NCBI GenBank assembly: GCA_965227695.1 | Contig: OZ245760.1 | Span: 2,294,001-2,358,000 of the forward strand | Length of the DNA: 64,000 nucleotides | Direction of reading: 5' to 3' | Source of the DNA: UBA1858 sp965227695 | Lineage (GTDB): Bacteria; Pseudomonadota; Gammaproteobacteria; UBA4575 | Shown: positions 55,722 to 63,838 of the stretch, in pieces | Layout of the letters: the number at the start of each line of letters is the position of its first letter | Numbering within the stretch: position 1 is the stretch's first letter | Notes under the pieces: generated by a model | The model's input: only the letters and a program-made list of their open reading frames with translations | Told to the model about the DNA's origin: nothing | The model's database searches: none | Program-made: the position numbers and the translations under genes

Positions 55722-56904
55722 GCCGCTTGGTAACACTCTGTGTGCACTGGCTGTTCTGCTCGGCGAACTGTCATTTGCCGGGCTTGAATTTTCAGGATAT
55801 GCCAGTGTTGAATCACGCGCATTCGTTCATGATGCCCAGTTCGAAAAACAACTGAACGGGCTGCAGAATTCAGTCATTCTGGAACCCGAATGGATATATC
55901 AATCAGGTGATCACCAGCTATCATTGATTCCTTTTTTACGTATCGATGCGCGCGATGATGACCGCACCCATGCTGATATCCGGGAAGCTTACTGGCTGTT
56001 AATAAAAAATGACTGGGAAGTACTTATTGGGATCAACCGTGAATTCTGGGGAGTCACCGAATCCCGTCACCTGGTGAATGTCCTGAACCAGATTGACCAG
56101 GTCGAGGATATTGACGAGGAAGACTTTCTTGGCCAACCGATGATTAATCTTTCACTGCAAAAGGACTACGGCCGATTTTCCTTTTACGCACTGCCATTTT
56201 TCCGCGAAAGAACATTTTCCAGTGATAAAGGCCGGCTGCGTGCGCCGCTTGAGGTTGACGAACATGAAGCAGAATATGAATCTTCTGCAGAACAGTGGCA
56301 CACTGATTTTGCCGCACGTTACTCCCATTATCTGGGCGACTGGGATATCGGTGCCAGTTATTTTTATGGCACCGGCCGGGAACCCACGCTGGTGGCAAAT
56401 ACAGGCAACACACGTCTGATTCCCTACTACAGCATCATTCATCAATTCGGGGTTGATTTACAATATACACACGAGGAATGGCTGTGGAAATTTGAAGGCA
56501 TTATCCGGGAGGGACAGGGCGACACATTTGCCGCCTCTGTCACGGGCTTTGAATATACATTCTTTCAGTTTCTTGATCGCCATGCGGACCTGGGGCTGCT
56601 ATTGGAACACTTGTATGATGGCCGCGACCGTCGTGACGTTCCTGTCAGCGCACTTGAAAATGACCTGTTCCTTGGTATGCGTTATACGTTTAATGATATC
56701 CAGGATACTTCTTTGCTGGCAGGAACCATTATTGATCTCGAGGATGAATCGTACAGCATCCGGGTCGAGGCCGAACGACGCATAGGTAATGCATTAAAAA
56801 TCGAACTGGAGGGGCAGCTTTTTACGAATAACCGTGATGATTCAGTCACCTCTTCACTCAAAGATGATGACTTCGCCGTGATCAGGCTGTCCCAGTTTTT
56901 CTGA
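55711..56904 (+). CDS. Outer-membrane beta-barrel protein of the RND/LolA-like operon
   Basis: A 397-residue protein from a GTG overlapping the previous stop by 11 bases. The short signal ends SFA/GLEFSG. The rest is a barrel-type sequence (GLEFSGYASVESRAF at the start, VIRLSQFF at the end) with alternating strands. I recognise no precise family, though it is reminiscent of DUF1302-like barrels. Together with the RND pump and LolA-like carrier it could form a trans-envelope export route. Confidence 0.78.
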   Translation: MSIRPLGNTLCALAVLLGELSFAGLEFSGYASVESRAFVHDAQFEKQLNGLQNSVILEPEWIYQSGDHQLSLIPFLRIDARDDDRTHADIREAYWLLIKNDWEVLIGINREFWGVTESRHLVNVLNQIDQVEDIDEEDFLGQPMINLSLQKDYGRFSFYALPFFRERTFSSDKGRLRAPLEVDEHEAEYESSAEQWHTDFAARYSHYLGDWDIGASYFYGTGREPTLVANTGNTRLIPYYSIIHQFGVDLQYTHEEWLWKFEGIIREGQGDTFAASVTGFEYTFFQFLDRHADLGLLLEHLYDGRDRRDVPVSALENDLFLGMRYTFNDIQDTSLLAGTIIDLEDESYSIRVEAERRIGNALKIELEGQLFTNNRDDSVTSSLKDDDFAVIRLSQFF

Positions 56905-57104
56905 CGATGGATTATTATTACTGTAATGCACTTGCCCGTATTACGATAAACAATCAACACCACATTACATAGCCTGTGCCGTTCTCCGTAAAGGCCTGTG
57001 TCAATGATCGGAAATTTCGTATGGTGGGTTCACCTGCGTATTTAATATATTGATATACTGCCGTTATATAATCATCTCTGATCTATTACACCTTTACTAA
57101 ATCG

Positions 57105-58292
57105 ATGATCCCTGATTCCACATCTTTTATACGTTCATTTTTAAACCTCGAATCGGCCAGTGGCATTTTACTGATCATTGCCACAATCCTGGCTTTGATT
57201 TTTGCCAATACCGGCCTCAGTGTTTACTACGATCTGTTACTTTCCACACCTGTGCAGATACGTATCGGTGAATTAATTGTCGATAAACCCCTGCTACTAT
57301 GGATTAATGATGGGTTAATGGCAGTATTCTTTTTCCTTGTCGGCCTGGAGTTAAAACGTGAACTGATAGAAGGTGAGCTCTCCGACAAAAAAAATGTGAT
57401 TCTCCCGGGTATTGGTGCTGTTGGCGGTATGCTGTTTCCGGCACTCATTTATATATACTTTAATTACGAAGACCCCGCTTCCATGCAGGGCTGGGCGATC
57501 CCTGCTGCAACAGACATTGCCTTTGCGCTGGGTATACTCAGCCTGCTGGGTTCACGCGTACCCATTTCATGCAAGATATTCCTGACATCCCTGGCCATTT
57601 TCGATGATGTTGGTGCGATTATTATCATCGCACTGTTTTATACTTCCAACATTTCAACAACCGCACTGATCATTGTGGCGGCCTGTTTACCCATTATGTT
57701 CTACTTCAACCGCAAGAACATCACTAACAAGAGTCCCTATATTTTCATCGGCATTATCATGTGGTTTGCCATGCTTAAGTCGGGAGTACATGCCACGCTG
57801 GTTGGCATCATTCTGTCGATGTTTATTCCAATGCGCTCCAAGTCCGATGCCGCGGACTCTCCGCTAAAAAGTTTTGAGCACGATTTACATTCGACTGTCG
57901 CATTTTTCATACTACCGGTTTTCGCATTTGCAAACGCCGGGATAAACCTGACCAATGTCGGTTTAGAGCAATTGACTCATGGGGTCCCTGTGGGCATTGC
58001 ACTGGGGTTGTTTTTCGGTAAACAGATTGGTGTATTTGGTTTATGCTGGCTAGTCATTAAGCTTAATTTCGCCAGGCTGCCCAGCGGCATGAACTGGGGC
58101 AGTTTATATGGGCTGTCCGCGTTATGCGGTATTGGCTTTACGATGAGCATGTTCATCGGCTCACTTGCTTTTGAGGAAACTGGCGTGAATATGGTATTCG
58201 ATGAGCGGCTGGGAATTATTATCGGCTCATTACTGTCAGGCATTGTGGGTTATGTGATCCTTAATAAAAGTCTGCCAAAACAAGGTAAATAA
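57105..58292 (+). CDS. nhaA: Na+/H+ antiporter NhaA
   Basis: A 395-residue antiporter (E. coli 388). It exports Na+ or Li+ in exchange for H+. The key aspartate pair Asp167-Asp168 is in SLAIFDDVGAIIIIALFYTS (E. coli Asp163/164). Also present are WINDGLMAVFFFLVGLELKRELIEGELS, ATDIAFALGILSLLG and a C-terminal CGIGFTMSMFIGSLAF. The gene stands alone on the plus strand and converges on the sugar-dehydrogenase gene with a 19-base gap. Confidence 0.96.
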   Translation: MIPDSTSFIRSFLNLESASGILLIIATILALIFANTGLSVYYDLLLSTPVQIRIGELIVDKPLLLWINDGLMAVFFFLVGLELKRELIEGELSDKKNVILPGIGAVGGMLFPALIYIYFNYEDPASMQGWAIPAATDIAFALGILSLLGSRVPISCKIFLTSLAIFDDVGAIIIIALFYTSNISTTALIIVAACLPIMFYFNRKNITNKSPYIFIGIIMWFAMLKSGVHATLVGIILSMFIPMRSKSDAADSPLKSFEHDLHSTVAFFILPVFAFANAGINLTNVGLEQLTHGVPVGIALGLFFGKQIGVFGLCWLVIKLNFARLPSGMNWGSLYGLSALCGIGFTMSMFIGSLAFEETGVNMVFDERLGIIIGSLLSGIVGYVILNKSLPKQGK

Positions 58293-58311
58293 AGCGTGTC
58301 AGACAAGCAGG

Positions 58312-59445
58312 CTAGATAGGTTCAAGCCTTAATAATTTTCCATTGTTTTCATCGGTGAGAATATACAAATAGCCATCAGGTCCGCTCCTGACATCACGAA
58401 TGCGTGCAAAGCCACCCAGAAGCACCTCCTGCCGGATAACCTGGTCACCTTTCATCACCAGGCGGCGCAGATGTTTTTTTGCCAGCGCCCCCACAAACAG
58501 ATCACCCTGCCAATGGGCAAAACGATCGCCCTGGTAGAAGGTCATCCCACTGGGAGCGATCGACGGGTCCCAATACACAATCGGCTGTTGCATACCCGGC
58601 GCATGCGTCTGGTCCGATATAATCGCCCCGCTATAATCTATGCCGTAAGTAATCGCAGGCCAGCCGTAGTTGGCACCGGCCCGAAGCTTATTCACTTCAT
58701 CACCACCACGCGGGCCATGCTCATGCGCCCAGATTGAATTATCCGCAGGCCTTCGCGTAATACCCTGTACATTTCTGTGCCCGTATGAATAGACTTCGGG
58801 TTTATTGTGCTTATGATGGATAAAGGGGTTATCTCCCGGCACTGTACCATCCTCATTAATACGCACAATCGCACCCAAATGATTACTAGGGTCCTGCGCA
58901 TCATGCATGCGATCATAACGATCGCCCGTCGTGATAAAAAGCGTGCCATCGGCAGCAAACACCATTCGGGATCCATAGTGAAGCTGACCGGGAGTTTTAG
59001 GTGCGACAACAAAAATCGTTTCACGATTGAGCAATTCACCCTCAATAAACTGTGCCCGGGCGACCTCTGTCCCGGCGCCTGTTTGACTTTTCGCGGCATA
59101 GGAAAAGTAAACAAGACGATTTTCTTCAAAATCGGGATGAAGAACAACATCCAGCAAACCGCCCTGCCCGGCGGCATATATATTTTCTGGTAACCCTTCA
59201 ATCGGCCGTGGGTCAAGTATTCCCTGTTTAATAATTCTCAGGCGACCAATGCGCTCGGTCACCAGCATGTCGCCATTGGGTAAAAAGGCCAGGCTCCAGG
59301 GTCGCGTCAGTCCGGATGTTACCGTGACAAGCCGGAAGTCATGCTCATCCGACTGATAAAGTTGATCGGCATGTGACACACCGCCAAAGCCAATACACAA
59401 AAAAATAAAAAACAACGCGTTGATTTTTTTTATATCAAACATCAC
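58312..59445 (-). CDS. PQQ-dependent aldose sugar dehydrogenase (YliI-like)
   Basis: A 377-residue periplasmic quinoprotein (E. coli YliI 371). The signal peptide ends GGVSHA/DQLY. It has six-bladed propeller segments: PWSLAFLPNGDMLVTERIGRLRI, GQGGLLDVVLHPDFEENRLVYFSYA, GSRMVFAADGTLFITTGDRY, YSYGHRNVQGITRRP, WAHEHGPRGGDEVN and GLDxxxAPSGM-like PSIAPSGMTFY. The catalytic His and PQQ-binding Arg regions are kept. The start is a GTG-ATG pair (59445/59442) with AGGTGAG, directly touching the hydrolase stop, so translation is probably coupled. It needs PQQ, whose synthesis genes are not in this window. Confidence 0.9.
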   Translation of the reverse strand: MMFDIKKINALFFIFLCIGFGGVSHADQLYQSDEHDFRLVTVTSGLTRPWSLAFLPNGDMLVTERIGRLRIIKQGILDPRPIEGLPENIYAAGQGGLLDVVLHPDFEENRLVYFSYAAKSQTGAGTEVARAQFIEGELLNRETIFVVAPKTPGQLHYGSRMVFAADGTLFITTGDRYDRMHDAQDPSNHLGAIVRINEDGTVPGDNPFIHHKHNKPEVYSYGHRNVQGITRRPADNSIWAHEHGPRGGDEVNKLRAGANYGWPAITYGIDYSGAIISDQTHAPGMQQPIVYWDPSIAPSGMTFYQGDRFAHWQGDLFVGALAKKHLRRLVMKGDQVIRQEVLLGGFARIRDVRSGPDGYLYILTDENNGKLLRLEPI

Positions 59446-61293
59446 TCACCTGCACGGGATACAGAGTTCCCAGTAACTGGCACCCTGATCATTCGTTTTT
59501 AGTCGCGCAATACTCTCGTTCAAGGGACGACTGTATTTCAGAATATTGTTTAAATCCTGAAGTATTTGTCCATCGTCTGCAATATAGGAATGCCCATCAG
59601 TGACACTGGACACATCAATCGACTCCACCGGATGGACAACGACAGGATGAGGGACACTTTCACCCGCACGGGGGTATTCACCGTGCAACACGTTAGACAC
59701 AACCAGTGCTTTATCCCGCGAAGAAGCATACAAAGTCACACGATCCACCCGTTTTGCCATTTCCGGCATAATATCACTGAATGTTTTGGCATCCATATCC
59801 GGCGCTGCCAGCACCACTTCATTAAAAATAACATTTTCATCAACCAGCGCGATGCCTTTTACGGCACGTGTCAGCACCCGGTTACCCATGCTATGGGCAA
59901 TCAGATGAATACGATCTGCATTGGAATGTCTGATAAGTTGTGTCAGAAAAACACGTAAATCATGCACTGCCGCCCCTGCATTACTCTCGTCAGTAGGATA
60001 GTCCACTACACTCCCCTGGGATGGCCAGCTAAAAAATACCGGTGCGCCTGTAAATTTCATGTCATAAGCAATCTGCGCAGTTCTGAATGCGGCATTTTCA
60101 AATGTATTATGAAATCCATGCACAAACACGAACATATCTTTATCATCGGACTGCGCAATTTTATGCCTCAAACGACTGAAAAATGTTTCTTTGACATAGG
60201 GCTGTATATCCGCCATCACAAAGTGTTTCTCCGGATCCACTTTTAACTCAAGATACATGAGGCTTGGCAGCTCAACGACACCGGGTTGATGTGTCGGCGG
60301 AATACTGACTTTAACAATACCCAGCTCAAAAGGAAGATCGTGCTTGTCAGCTTTAAGCCGATCGGGACCATACTGAACTGTTAACGTATTTTTTGACTGC
60401 CACTGCAATAAACCCGTCTGAATGGCGCTGATGGTCAGGTATACAAATGCAGCAACAATGGCAATATTGGTAAATAAAATCGTTGGTCTTTGCAGGTGAT
60501 CTTTCAAAATCGCACGAATAATAATCGGCATACATAAAATAGCCGCTATTAACAGGAAAGGAAAAACAAACGGCTTTACCAGATCCATCCAGGTCACGGT
60601 TAGCCGTTGTCGGTTTGTACCATAGAACACTTCAACGATCTCAGGTGTGTGTTTTTCGCTTTTATCCAGAGACAATGGGGCTTTTTCAAAGCCCGCCTGG
60701 GTCATGGATGTAATCGATGCATTCTCTTTTTCCAGCTTTTTTATCTCGGCACGCTGGCTGTCAATTTGAGCCTGGAGCTGTTTTTTTCTTTCCGTAGTGC
60801 TGCGCAAATCAGACTTTAGCGTTTGTATAGACGATTGAATCTGATCCACTATCATTTGCGCATCTTCAGGTGTAGCCTCTTGGCCAGAGGTTGACTGGGC
60901 GTGAATATCGCGCAGCGATGCGTTTAAAAAACTGATTTGTTGCTTTAACGCATGCTCCTGCTTTTTTAGTTTTGCGATTTCACTCTGATAGGCGGACTCA
61001 TTAATGTCGGAGAGTTGATTGACCAGAAAATCGATTCTTTTTTCAAGCTGAATAATCCTTGCATGCAATGCCTCTTGATGGCTTTCGGAACGGGCAAGTT
61101 GATTTTCCAGCACCTTCTTTTGCTGTTTTAGCCGCGTAATTTCATGTTCCAGGGATTCAATTGTCTGCGTCAACTGACTGGCTTGTCCTGTACCACCCGG
61201 CATATCCACAGGCTGCTGATTCAAGGCACAGCCCTGGCTCAGGATAATCACTGACAAGATCGCGGGAAAAAATAATTTTTTGTATGGAGTCAT
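59446..61293 (-). CDS. Envelope alpha/beta hydrolase (DUF900) with N-terminal coiled coil
   Basis: About 615 residues from the ATG at 61293 (the frame extends to 61365 without signal-peptide sense). A possible lipoprotein signal ends in SQGC. A long coiled coil follows (about 40-215), then two membrane helices near 265-320 (FVFPFLLIAAILCMPIIIRAIL, TNIAIVAAFVYLTI). A DUF900-type hydrolase domain has VFVHGFHNTFENAAFRTAQIAYD, FFSWPSQGS, the nucleophile motif AHSMGNRVL (Ser in GxSxG-like position) and AAPDMDAKTF. It is likely exposed in the periplasm. Substrate is unknown. Confidence 0.82.
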   Translation of the reverse strand: MTPYKKLFFPAILSVIILSQGCALNQQPVDMPGGTGQASQLTQTIESLEHEITRLKQQKKVLENQLARSESHQEALHARIIQLEKRIDFLVNQLSDINESAYQSEIAKLKKQEHALKQQISFLNASLRDIHAQSTSGQEATPEDAQMIVDQIQSSIQTLKSDLRSTTERKKQLQAQIDSQRAEIKKLEKENASITSMTQAGFEKAPLSLDKSEKHTPEIVEVFYGTNRQRLTVTWMDLVKPFVFPFLLIAAILCMPIIIRAILKDHLQRPTILFTNIAIVAAFVYLTISAIQTGLLQWQSKNTLTVQYGPDRLKADKHDLPFELGIVKVSIPPTHQPGVVELPSLMYLELKVDPEKHFVMADIQPYVKETFFSRLRHKIAQSDDKDMFVFVHGFHNTFENAAFRTAQIAYDMKFTGAPVFFSWPSQGSVVDYPTDESNAGAAVHDLRVFLTQLIRHSNADRIHLIAHSMGNRVLTRAVKGIALVDENVIFNEVVLAAPDMDAKTFSDIMPEMAKRVDRVTLYASSRDKALVVSNVLHGEYPRAGESVPHPVVVHPVESIDVSSVTDGHSYIADDGQILQDLNNILKYSRPLNESIARLKTNDQGASYWELCIPCR

Positions 61294-61365
61294 GGACAAC
61301 GTCAGTAAGTCAGGATCACGCGCTGACTGTATCAGAAATAATCTAAGCCAGTGAATTATTATCAA

Positions 61366-61618
61366 TGATCACGCCCTACCAAAGGGCGTCAATAAAGATA
61401 CACACATCATCGGCCGAGGCAGGTTAAGCTGTCCAATAACCTAAAAATAAAGTTAGCTTCCACCGCGTGGACCCTTGAGGATCATAGCAAGCATGTGTTG
61501 AGGCAAGGGTTGACAGTGCCTGTAAATGCCAGGAAAGTCCAGAGGACATGCAGCGAAAAAGCCATACCCAGCGTTGGTCAAACACATGGGTTTTATTGTA
61601 GTGCCGCTGACATTAACG
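61366..61618. ncRNA. Structured intergenic region, possible RNA, strand unclear
   Basis: The region can fold into a long rod on the plus strand. The ends AAAGTTAGC (61450) and GCTGACATT (61606-61614) pair at 8 of 9 positions. Inside, ACCC/GGGT, GCATGT/ACATGC, GAC/GTC and CCTG/CAGG pair in nested order. A perfect hairpin ACCCTTG/CAAGGGT is an alternative. A rod of about 165 nt recalls 6S RNA, but I cannot match conserved 6S positions. A hairpin CGCCCT/AGGGCG lies at 61370-61390. Confidence 0.25.
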
Positions 61619-61695
61619 TGGCGCGCCCGGAAGGATTCGAACCTCCGACCCCCTAGTTCGTAGCCAGGTACTCTATCCAGCTGAGCTACGGGCGC
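61619..61695 (-). tRNA. tRNA-Arg (anticodon ACG)
   Basis: 77 nt including encoded CCA. The acceptor stem GCGCCCG pairs with CGGGCGC, the D arm is AGCTCAGCTGGATAGAG, the anticodon loop is CTACGAA (anticodon ACG, likely read as ICG), and the T arm is GGAGGTTCGAATCCTTCC. It follows tRNA-Ser(GCU) and csrA in the order known from serV-argV. Unlike the other two tRNAs here it has no visible stub copies. Confidence 0.95.
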
Positions 61696-61965
61696 GTGAC
61701 CGTTGTAAAGCCGGTCATTATGCGCAATCCGGCTTTCAGGTTCAATCTGTTATTTTAATTGATATCGGCCTGGAACCAAAGCGAGAATCTTCAGCAACGA
61801 TCACATATGCCCATTTTTTACCCAGTTATTGAGCGAGTATGAGAACAAGGGACTGTCTGAATGGATGTTTAATATTTAGCCACATGACAGGCCAATGCGC
61901 GCGCGAAGTGCAATACGTCCAACGAGCAAATACAGGTCACCACTTTGCTATCTGTGTGACCAATC

Positions 61966-62848
61966 TCAACAGATCATGTCTTTGAGGCGCGCCTCAGCAA
62001 ATTGACTGACATGGTGTAAACCTTTTCGCCAACACTCCTTGCCCTTATCCGAACAGGTGACATGCACATAGCGTCGATCATCATCTTTTGAGTACCAGCG
62101 ACACACCAGCCTTTTGGCTTCCATGGCATCAAGTGTTCTTGTCATCACGGGCGAAGAAAGGCCCAGTTGATGACTGAGTGAACTTGGAGTCGCACACTCT
62201 GACGTTATGATTTCGTTCAGGATACGCCATTCACGATAATTAATATTATGATTTTTAAATGATTTATTGAACTGTTTTTGGAGAGATTCAAGAGCAGAAG
62301 TAACATTCAAAAGTTTTGCAGGCAAATCACCCGTGCATGTGTAAGATTGCCGCAACATAGTTTCTGCTATCGCACCCATGTCACAAAACAATTGCTTTTG
62401 CACATTATTGAAAGTGCGTGGGCGGGGATCGGTAATACAAAAAGTGCCAATGTTGTAATCATCACTGGACGTAATAACAAACCCCAGATAAGACCTGACT
62501 TTACATTGATCGATGATAAATGAATTATCACAAAAGCGATCATCCTGCAGCACATCATGCACTTCAAACAGACGTGAGAGCGGATTATGAGTCACGATAT
62601 TATTTACCGTATGACCACAAAAAGAAACATCACTTGGTTCCTCACGAACATCGCAACCTGACATGGCTTTAAACCAAACGCGATCCTGGTCGACCAGCGT
62701 AATAAAAGCAGAGGCGACATCAAACACCTGACAAGCAATTCTGGTGATACTCCTCCAGAGTGACATCTGGAGGAGTATCAAGGATCTCCATTTTATGCAC
62801 GGCATCCAGACGCTGTGCTTCATTAGAAGGTATCGGGGCAAGTATCAT
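61966..62848 (-). CDS. GAF-MarR regulator, apparently frameshifted near its N-terminus
   Basis: The main frame (61966-62841) encodes a GAF domain (ASAFITLVDQDRVWFKAMSG, DVSFCGHTVNN) and a MarR-type winged helix (SLSHQLGLSSPVMTRTLDAMEAKRLVCRWYSKDDDRRYVHVT). Its first 32 residues do not look like the family. The expected start (MILAPIPSNEAQRLDAVHKM, then EILDTPPDVTLE) is read from an ATG at 62848 in another frame and joins SITRIACQVFDV after a single extra G near 62772. The 5' frame stops soon after. The gene is thus broken, unless this is a sequencing error or ribosomes shift. The extra base lies in a perfect inverted repeat. Confidence 0.8.
62746..62779. repeat. Perfect 13-bp inverted repeat at the frameshift site
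   Basis: GATACTCCTCCAG and CTGGAGGAGTATC are exact reverse complements separated by 8 bases. Removing the extra G on the distal arm restores the reading frame but makes the repeat imperfect, as expected for quasi-palindrome templated mutation. Confidence 0.9.
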
Positions 62849-63235
62849 TAGTGCAATCTATATCAGCAGAGTATGGTTTATGTTAATAGCGATAGAGAAT
62901 CAGTAAAAATAGACAAAAGTAAAACATTGTAATAACTGATATAACCTGTACATCAGAACAGCACTATCAACAGTAGTAACAGTTCATAACTGTTGTATAT
63001 TAAACATTATGCTATTTATCCAGACAGCGTGTTTTGATTAGATTGAAGCATCTTTCTGATCGATTTTAGAAAGCATTTATTCGGGCTGTTATCAAACATT
63101 CTCGATACCATGGTATAGAAAAATTTGAGCTAAAATTCCTCTTACTCCAATATACTTTCATACTTAACTCATATGCTGCTTTCACCTCTATTGAATAAAC
63201 ATGCGGAACCCACATCTGTTTTTTTTAATTGGAAT
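62849..63235. other. AT-rich intergenic stretch
   Basis: About 390 bases with no gene seen. It carries the promoter of the GAF-MarR gene, if still used, and ends at the tRNA-Ser terminator. Confidence 0.5.
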
Positions 63236-63263
63236 AAAAAGGACGCTTAAAAGCGTCCTTTTT
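63236..63263 (-). terminator. Intrinsic terminator of tRNA-Ser(GCU)
   Basis: Inverted repeat AAAAAGGACGCTT / AAGCGTCCTTTTT, just downstream of the tRNA on the minus strand, with T-runs at both ends. Confidence 0.88.
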
Positions 63264-63269
63264 TATATA

Positions 63270-63362
63270 TGGCGGAGAAGGAGGGATTCGAACCCTCGAT
63301 ACGGCTATAAACCGTATACTCCCTTAGCAGGGGAGCGCCTTCAGCCACTCGGCCACTTCTCC
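63270..63362 (-). tRNA. serV: tRNA-Ser (anticodon GCU)
   Basis: 93 nt including encoded CCA. The acceptor stem GGAGAAG pairs with CTTCTCC, the anticodon stem CTCCC/GGGAG encloses CTGCTAA (anticodon GCT), a long variable arm has TATACGG/CCGTAT, and the T arm is CGAGGGTTCGAATCCCTCC. It lies downstream of csrA as in E. coli csrA-serV. Its 5' end is duplicated at 63508. Confidence 0.95.
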
Positions 63363-63404
63363 AATCTCTGGTGTCACTAATTTTGTCTGTTTTACAGTCT
63401 ATGT

Positions 63405-63509
63405 GTTATGGCGCTCCCTGCGCGCTTTATTCCGTACCTCCCTGTACTCCACCCCTGCGGGGCCTTCTCGTTTCACTCGAAGTTCAAAATCGTTCCCGAC
63501 GATTTTGTC
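63405..63509 (-). repeat. Hairpin string with GGA loops between csrA and tRNA-Ser
   Basis: Read on the minus strand it gives AAAATCGT-CGGGA-ACGATTTT, CCCC-GCA-GGGG, GTAC-AGGGAG-GTAC and GCGC-AGGGA-GCGC. GTACAGGGAGGT matches the CsrA SELEX consensus RUACARGGAUGU at 11 of 12 positions. Positions 63481-63509 are identical over 29 bases to 41152-41180. The string sits in the tRNA-Ser 5' spacer and downstream of csrA on the same strand. Confidence 0.7.
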
Positions 63510-63530
63510 AGCCACTCGGGCCACTTCTCC
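63508..63530 (-). repeat. 5' stub of tRNA-Ser(GCU)
   Basis: The 23 bases repeat the first 22 nt of the tRNA-Ser gene (63341-63362) with one inserted G. The sequence upstream of the stub (AATTTCTATA...) resembles the start of the true tRNA leader (AATCTCT). The break falls in the D-arm region, as in the tRNA-Arg 5' stubs. Confidence 0.8.
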
Positions 63531-63838
63531 AATTTCTATACTGCTGATTTTAACTGACTTTACATGTTTTCTAAATGCATAACCTGCGTCAAATATTGCC
63601 AGATGTCGACGAGAACCTTCTTCAGCAGAATCAGCCTCTGGGTGCTTATTGCCAAATGTGTTTATTACACACAATATTGATTAGCACATGATCAAATATC
63701 AATGCGAGAAGGACATCGACCTCCGCAAATTTAATTAATGTGTTGGCTGGCTGTGTTTTAATGCTGTTTATCGACGGCATTCATACTGGGATGATATTAC
63801 AGCTTTGAGATCCAATCATGGATTCACACTTTTTTATG
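63531..63838. other. Spacer between csrA and the tRNA-Ser stub
   Basis: About 300 bases with no gene or clear terminator for csrA seen, so read-through from csrA towards tRNA-Ser is possible. A 91-codon frame across 63399-63674 covers the repeats and is considered spurious. Confidence 0.5.

Noticed and set aside
63399..63674. 91-codon frame across the tRNA-Ser stub and hairpin string
   Set aside because: Consists of repeat and tRNA sequence; the product resembles nothing and the DNA is explained by RNA structure.
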